Shown here: positions 43,015 to 45,943 of the stretch, in pieces
How the letters are laid out: every line of letters starts with the position of its first letter
How positions within the stretch are numbered: position 1 is the first letter of the stretch
Assembly: GCA_020848735.1 (NCBI GenBank)
Contig: JADLHO010000166.1
Span: 1-45,943 of the forward strand
Direction: 5' to 3'
Source: Planctomycetota bacterium
GTDB taxonomy: Bacteria > Planctomycetota > UBA1135 > UBA2386
DNA length: 45,943 nucleotides
The notes under the pieces: generated by a model
The model's database searches: none
Told to the model about the DNA's origin: nothing
Seen by the model: only the letters and a program-made list of their open reading frames with translations
Translations under genes and position numbers: made by a program

Positions 43015-45834
43015 GTGACCTTGTCTGCTCCCACGCTGGCACAGTCCGTGGCCTCGGGCTCGTTCCACGTCTACGTCGACCCGATCCACGGCGACGACTT
43101 GCGGGCTGCTGCCCGGAATCCCGTCGGTGACAACTCCCCGGGCTCGCAGGCGCGGCCGCTGCAGCGGCACCCCTTTCCCACCGCGGTCTCCGGCAACCTC
43201 AAGCACGCCCCATACCCCTTCCGCACGATCAAGAAGGCCGTCGAGTACATCGAGGCCTGGCCCACGAAGGACCCCACGACGGGGCGCTCGCTGCCGTACG
43301 TGAACACGCAGGTGAGCCCGCAGGAGATGGTCGACTTCGTCGTCATCCACCTGATGCCCGGGCTCTACGGGCCTCGCCGCGCTTCGGTGCCCGCGGCGAG
43401 TGAGGAATACGAACCTGCCAGCGGTCTGCCCTGGAACGGGGAGCAGTACCCCATCGAGCTCCCGCCCCGCGTCTCCCTGCAGGGCGGCTCCGCGCTCGAC
43501 ACGATCCTCGACGCGAGGGGCTACGCGGATCCCGCGTTCGCCGACCGGAGCCTCCTCTCCCTCGGGGTCCTCGTGCGGGATTCCACCGGCAGCCCCAGGC
43601 AGGCAGCCGCCGATGGGTACACCATGTCCTTCATCGACTCGGTGACGATCCGAGGGACGAGCTGGACCCAATCGGCACCTTCGCCGGGCGGCGGATGGAT
43701 CATCACGGCGGGAACCAACGGCGAGAACGGTGTCGCCGTCGCGATCCGCGGTCCGCTCGGCATCGCACCGACGATCAGCAACTGCTTCATCGTCGGCAAC
43801 CAGATCGGAGTCGGGCTCTTCGACCCCAGCGGTTCCGCCGACGACGGCAACCACCACCGCCCGCGCCTGATCGGGAACAGCTTCGTCTGGAACAACATCG
43901 GCCTGTACAGCCGCTATCAGGCCGGCTCCGTCGGCACCTCGCGGCCGATCCTCCTCAACAACCTCTTCGATCCCGTCCTCTGGGACCAGAGCGCGATCCA
44001 GGTGCCCACCTGGCTGGCAGCCGTGTACGGGGGCCCGGATCCGATCAACTCGTGCTTCGAAGGCATCGACCCCTCCGACCTGATCGCACACGTGCCTGGG
44101 TGCAGCGACGCCACGACGGGTCTGCCGCCCCTCGTGCGGAGCTTCAATGCCTACCTGCCCCAGCACGCGAACGCCGGGATGGTCTCGAAGCAGTTCTTCA
44201 CGGAGCCGCGGAGTGGGCTCGGCCCTCCGCCCCCACCGATCGTCGACCTCGGTCTGGCCGGAATCTCCCCGCCGAACTCCCTCTTCGCGCTGCGTGCGGA
44301 TCTCTACGTGCGCGACGCCATCGCCCGCCAGGGCCATCCGCTCGTGTCGCGCCACGACTTCAGGCTCGCACCGATGGTCCGCGCCGCGACGACGGCGACC
44401 ACGTTCCGCAACCCGCTCGTGAACCAGGGCATCTCGCTGCGCGGTGGCCCCATCGAGTTCCATCATTTCAATCTCTCGGGCCCGCCGACGATCGCGAGCA
44501 TCAGCACGCCGCCGGGTGCGCCGAGCGACGACCTAGCGCGCTTCCACTGCCTCGACTGGGACGGTGAAGGCTTCGGCAATCCGCGCGAGGCGCGGCGGAC
44601 GGACCTCTTCGCCTCGGGCATGCACCTCGCCGAGCCCTTCGCCTGCGCGGGATTCGTCGATCTGGGCGCCGACGAGGTCGGCGAGCTGATCGTCGCCGGC
44701 TACCTCGATGACACGCGCACGTTCTCCCGGCCACACACCACGCTCGTCTCGGGCACCGGTCGTGCCCCGCAGACGCTGCAACTCGCCGACGCCAGCAGGC
44801 TCTTCTTCCTCAACCTCACCGACGCCGCGGGCAACCCCGCGTCCTACGTCGGCCCCCAGATGAACCTGCGCTTCGACTCGCGGGTCATGACGCCACCGAC
44901 GACGGTCTCCTCGGCGCCTCTGGGCGGCGTGGGCGAACCCATCGGCCCGGAGTGGTACGCACAGCTCGGTCCGACGCACAATCCCTTCGTCGTCCCGGGC
45001 GTCGATCCGGCGCTCCCCGAGGCATTGACGAGCGGCCAGTTCCAGGTCTTCCCCCTGCCGGCAGACAAGGCGATGCGCTTTGAACTGGTGCGCACCGGGC
45101 CGATCGCGACGCATTACCCGAGCTTCTGCCGCTCCCGGGTGGTCGATCTCGGGCCGCATGTGTTGGAAGACATCAGGCTCGATCCCAACCCCGCGACCAG
45201 GGATGTCGACTACGCGGAATACGATTTCCTGTGCCCAGGCTTTGTCGTCGCGGATCGCCAGCACGACATCTTCGGCGCCAACCCATGGTTCGACATGGGT
45301 GACTTCAGCTCGAATCCCGGACAGAACGACAACAAGTTCCTCTACATCGACGTCGCTCTCGGACGACGACTGCGCCACGGGACCCTCAACCCCCCGCTCA
45401 CGATCTTCGAGGACCCGATCCAGGTCGCGGGCAGCGGCTTGGTCGAGTCGTTCCTCTTCCGCAACGCCACCCATCCCTTGCTGCTCTGGGGGGTGACTCT
45501 CTTCCCATACACCGTCGCCGGTCCGAACGGCATCTCCGCGGGCGATCCGGCCTGGTTCGCATCGGCCTTCGGCATGGCAACGGATCGTCCCTGGTACGCC
45601 GTGCGGGTGAACATGGAGCTCTTCGACCCTGACAACCCGGCCTGGAGCTTCTTCGGCGAGCCCGTGAACAATCTGCAGAGCTTCCTCGTGATCGACGAGG
45701 CGCCGGCCATGCCCGGCTCGCCCTCCGGAGGCGAGCTCCAGGCACCGGTTCTGCGTGCAACCGAAACCACGCTGGCCGAGCGGCGCGAAGCACTGCGGCT
45801 CAGCGGCGAACGCCGCGCGGAGGGACGGCGATGA
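43015..45834 (+). CDS. Large secreted beta-helix-like protein, probably phase-variable
   Basis: At least 939 codons. HVYVDPIHGDD and YPFRTIKKAVEYIEA match the opening of DUF1565/pectin-lyase-like right-handed beta-helix proteins. Helix-like segments follow: PPRVSLQGGSALDTILDA, DSVTIRGTSW, GVAVAIRGPLGIAPTISNC, IGNSFVWNNIGLYSRYQAG and PILLNNLFDP. The last 400 residues are not recognised. The coordinates given start at GTG 43015, the first ordinary start codon in this frame, but that cuts the signal peptide: the frame is open upstream to 42904 and encodes FLLIGVTLSAPTLAQ just before and across it. No ATG/GTG/TTG lies in that upstream part, so full-length synthesis needs the ATG at 42900 brought into frame by a changed GGACA number (979 residues with one extra unit). 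Followed by an ATGA overlap with the next gene. Confidence 0.85.
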   Translation: MTLSAPTLAQSVASGSFHVYVDPIHGDDLRAAARNPVGDNSPGSQARPLQRHPFPTAVSGNLKHAPYPFRTIKKAVEYIEAWPTKDPTTGRSLPYVNTQVSPQEMVDFVVIHLMPGLYGPRRASVPAASEEYEPASGLPWNGEQYPIELPPRVSLQGGSALDTILDARGYADPAFADRSLLSLGVLVRDSTGSPRQAAADGYTMSFIDSVTIRGTSWTQSAPSPGGGWIITAGTNGENGVAVAIRGPLGIAPTISNCFIVGNQIGVGLFDPSGSADDGNHHRPRLIGNSFVWNNIGLYSRYQAGSVGTSRPILLNNLFDPVLWDQSAIQVPTWLAAVYGGPDPINSCFEGIDPSDLIAHVPGCSDATTGLPPLVRSFNAYLPQHANAGMVSKQFFTEPRSGLGPPPPPIVDLGLAGISPPNSLFALRADLYVRDAIARQGHPLVSRHDFRLAPMVRAATTATTFRNPLVNQGISLRGGPIEFHHFNLSGPPTIASISTPPGAPSDDLARFHCLDWDGEGFGNPREARRTDLFASGMHLAEPFACAGFVDLGADEVGELIVAGYLDDTRTFSRPHTTLVSGTGRAPQTLQLADASRLFFLNLTDAAGNPASYVGPQMNLRFDSRVMTPPTTVSSAPLGGVGEPIGPEWYAQLGPTHNPFVVPGVDPALPEALTSGQFQVFPLPADKAMRFELVRTGPIATHYPSFCRSRVVDLGPHVLEDIRLDPNPATRDVDYAEYDFLCPGFVVADRQHDIFGANPWFDMGDFSSNPGQNDNKFLYIDVALGRRLRHGTLNPPLTIFEDPIQVAGSGLVESFLFRNATHPLLLWGVTLFPYTVAGPNGISAGDPAWFASAFGMATDRPWYAVRVNMELFDPDNPAWSFFGEPVNNLQSFLVIDEAPAMPGSPSGGELQAPVLRATETTLAERREALRLSGERRAEGRR

Positions 45835-45943
45835 GAGTCCCCTGCTTGCTCGCCCTCGCGCTCGGTGCCAGCCTCCTGCCGCCTGCGTTCGCTCAGGGCC
45901 AGGCGGCAGGCGCGCAGCGACCCTACATCGAGCCGCTGCTGCG
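45831..45943 (+). CDS. Start of a secreted protein, cut by the right edge
   Basis: ATG 45831 overlaps the stop of the large beta-helix gene (ATGA) and has GGAGGG nine bases upstream. The first 37 codons read MRVPCLLALALGASLLPPAF, then AQGQAAGAQRPYIEPLL, a clear signal peptide with AFA-Q cleavage. It is co-transcribed and translationally coupled to the large ORF, so if that ORF is switched by the repeat this gene may be affected too. Function not visible. Confidence 0.8.
   Translation, partial: MRVPCLLALALGASLLPPAFAQGQAAGAQRPYIEPLL

Noticed and set aside
39625..44466. A 1613-codon open frame on the minus strand
   Set aside because: It is antisense to ppdK and the beta-helix gene, has no recognisable domains, and arises because extreme GC3 coding removes stops from the opposite strand.

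Overview
The window is about 46 kb of very GC-rich, tightly packed bacterial DNA with a strong G/C preference at third codon positions. The best taxonomic indicator is a DUF1549/DUF1553 + DUF1501 gene pair, a hallmark of Planctomycetota. An ECF sigma factor beside a very large Ser/Thr kinase with a WD40-like sensor half, FG-GAP/VCBS secreted proteins and many unique secreted proteins fit the same phylum. No rRNA, tRNA, CRISPR array, integrase or transposase was recognised, so this looks like ordinary chromosome.

Layout. 1-5.6 kb: start of a secreted gene running off the left edge, a META-domain lipoprotein, the planctomycete DUF1501/DUF1553 pair, and a secreted S41-type peptidase facing away across a promoter region with four tandem 13-bp repeats. 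5.6-11.1 kb: central metabolism, with a pgi-gnd operon divergent from a fused aroA-aroK gene that overlaps aroC. 11.3-17.7 kb: two tandem FG-GAP paralogues, a type IV/type II (pseudo)pilin, an ArsB/SLC13-type transporter and a Ycf48-like lipoprotein. 17.8-27 kb: a capsule-synthesis-like protein, a secreted protein of unknown function, P5C dehydrogenase (pruA), a cytochrome c lipoprotein, a degenerate GT2-like membrane protein, a DUF2911-like protein, a one-haem secreted protein and a stand-alone YedF-C/DsrE protein. 27-37 kb: a two-gene operon (FG-GAP protein plus secreted unknown), the ECF sigma/kinase pair, a trypsin-like protease without PDZ, and a tiny membrane ORF with an in-frame TGA at codon 3. 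37-42.8 kb: GNAT acetyltransferase, glutamate dehydrogenase translationally coupled to an RluA-type pseudouridine synthase, a leader with several hairpins, and pyruvate phosphate dikinase.

The most striking feature is at 42.8-45.9 kb. A TTGACA promoter-like sequence and a perfect Shine-Dalgarno lead into an ATG at 42900. A (GGACA)6-7 pentanucleotide repeat then separates this ATG from the signal peptide of a >900-aa secreted beta-helix-like protein. With the repeat number present here the ATG runs into a stop after 32 codons. One extra unit, or two fewer, would join ATG, signal peptide and body in one frame. This has the form of a slipped-strand phase-variation switch, analogous to the CTCTT repeat in the signal sequence of neisserial opa genes. 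A second secreted gene overlaps the end of the large ORF by ATGA and runs off the right edge.

Functionally the window mixes housekeeping metabolism (glycolysis/pentose phosphate, shikimate, proline/glutamate, PEP/pyruvate) with a large share of exported proteins. Gene starts were chosen from signal peptides, SD sites, ATGA/GTGA overlaps and third-position GC. All functional assignments rest on reading motifs by eye, without database searches.
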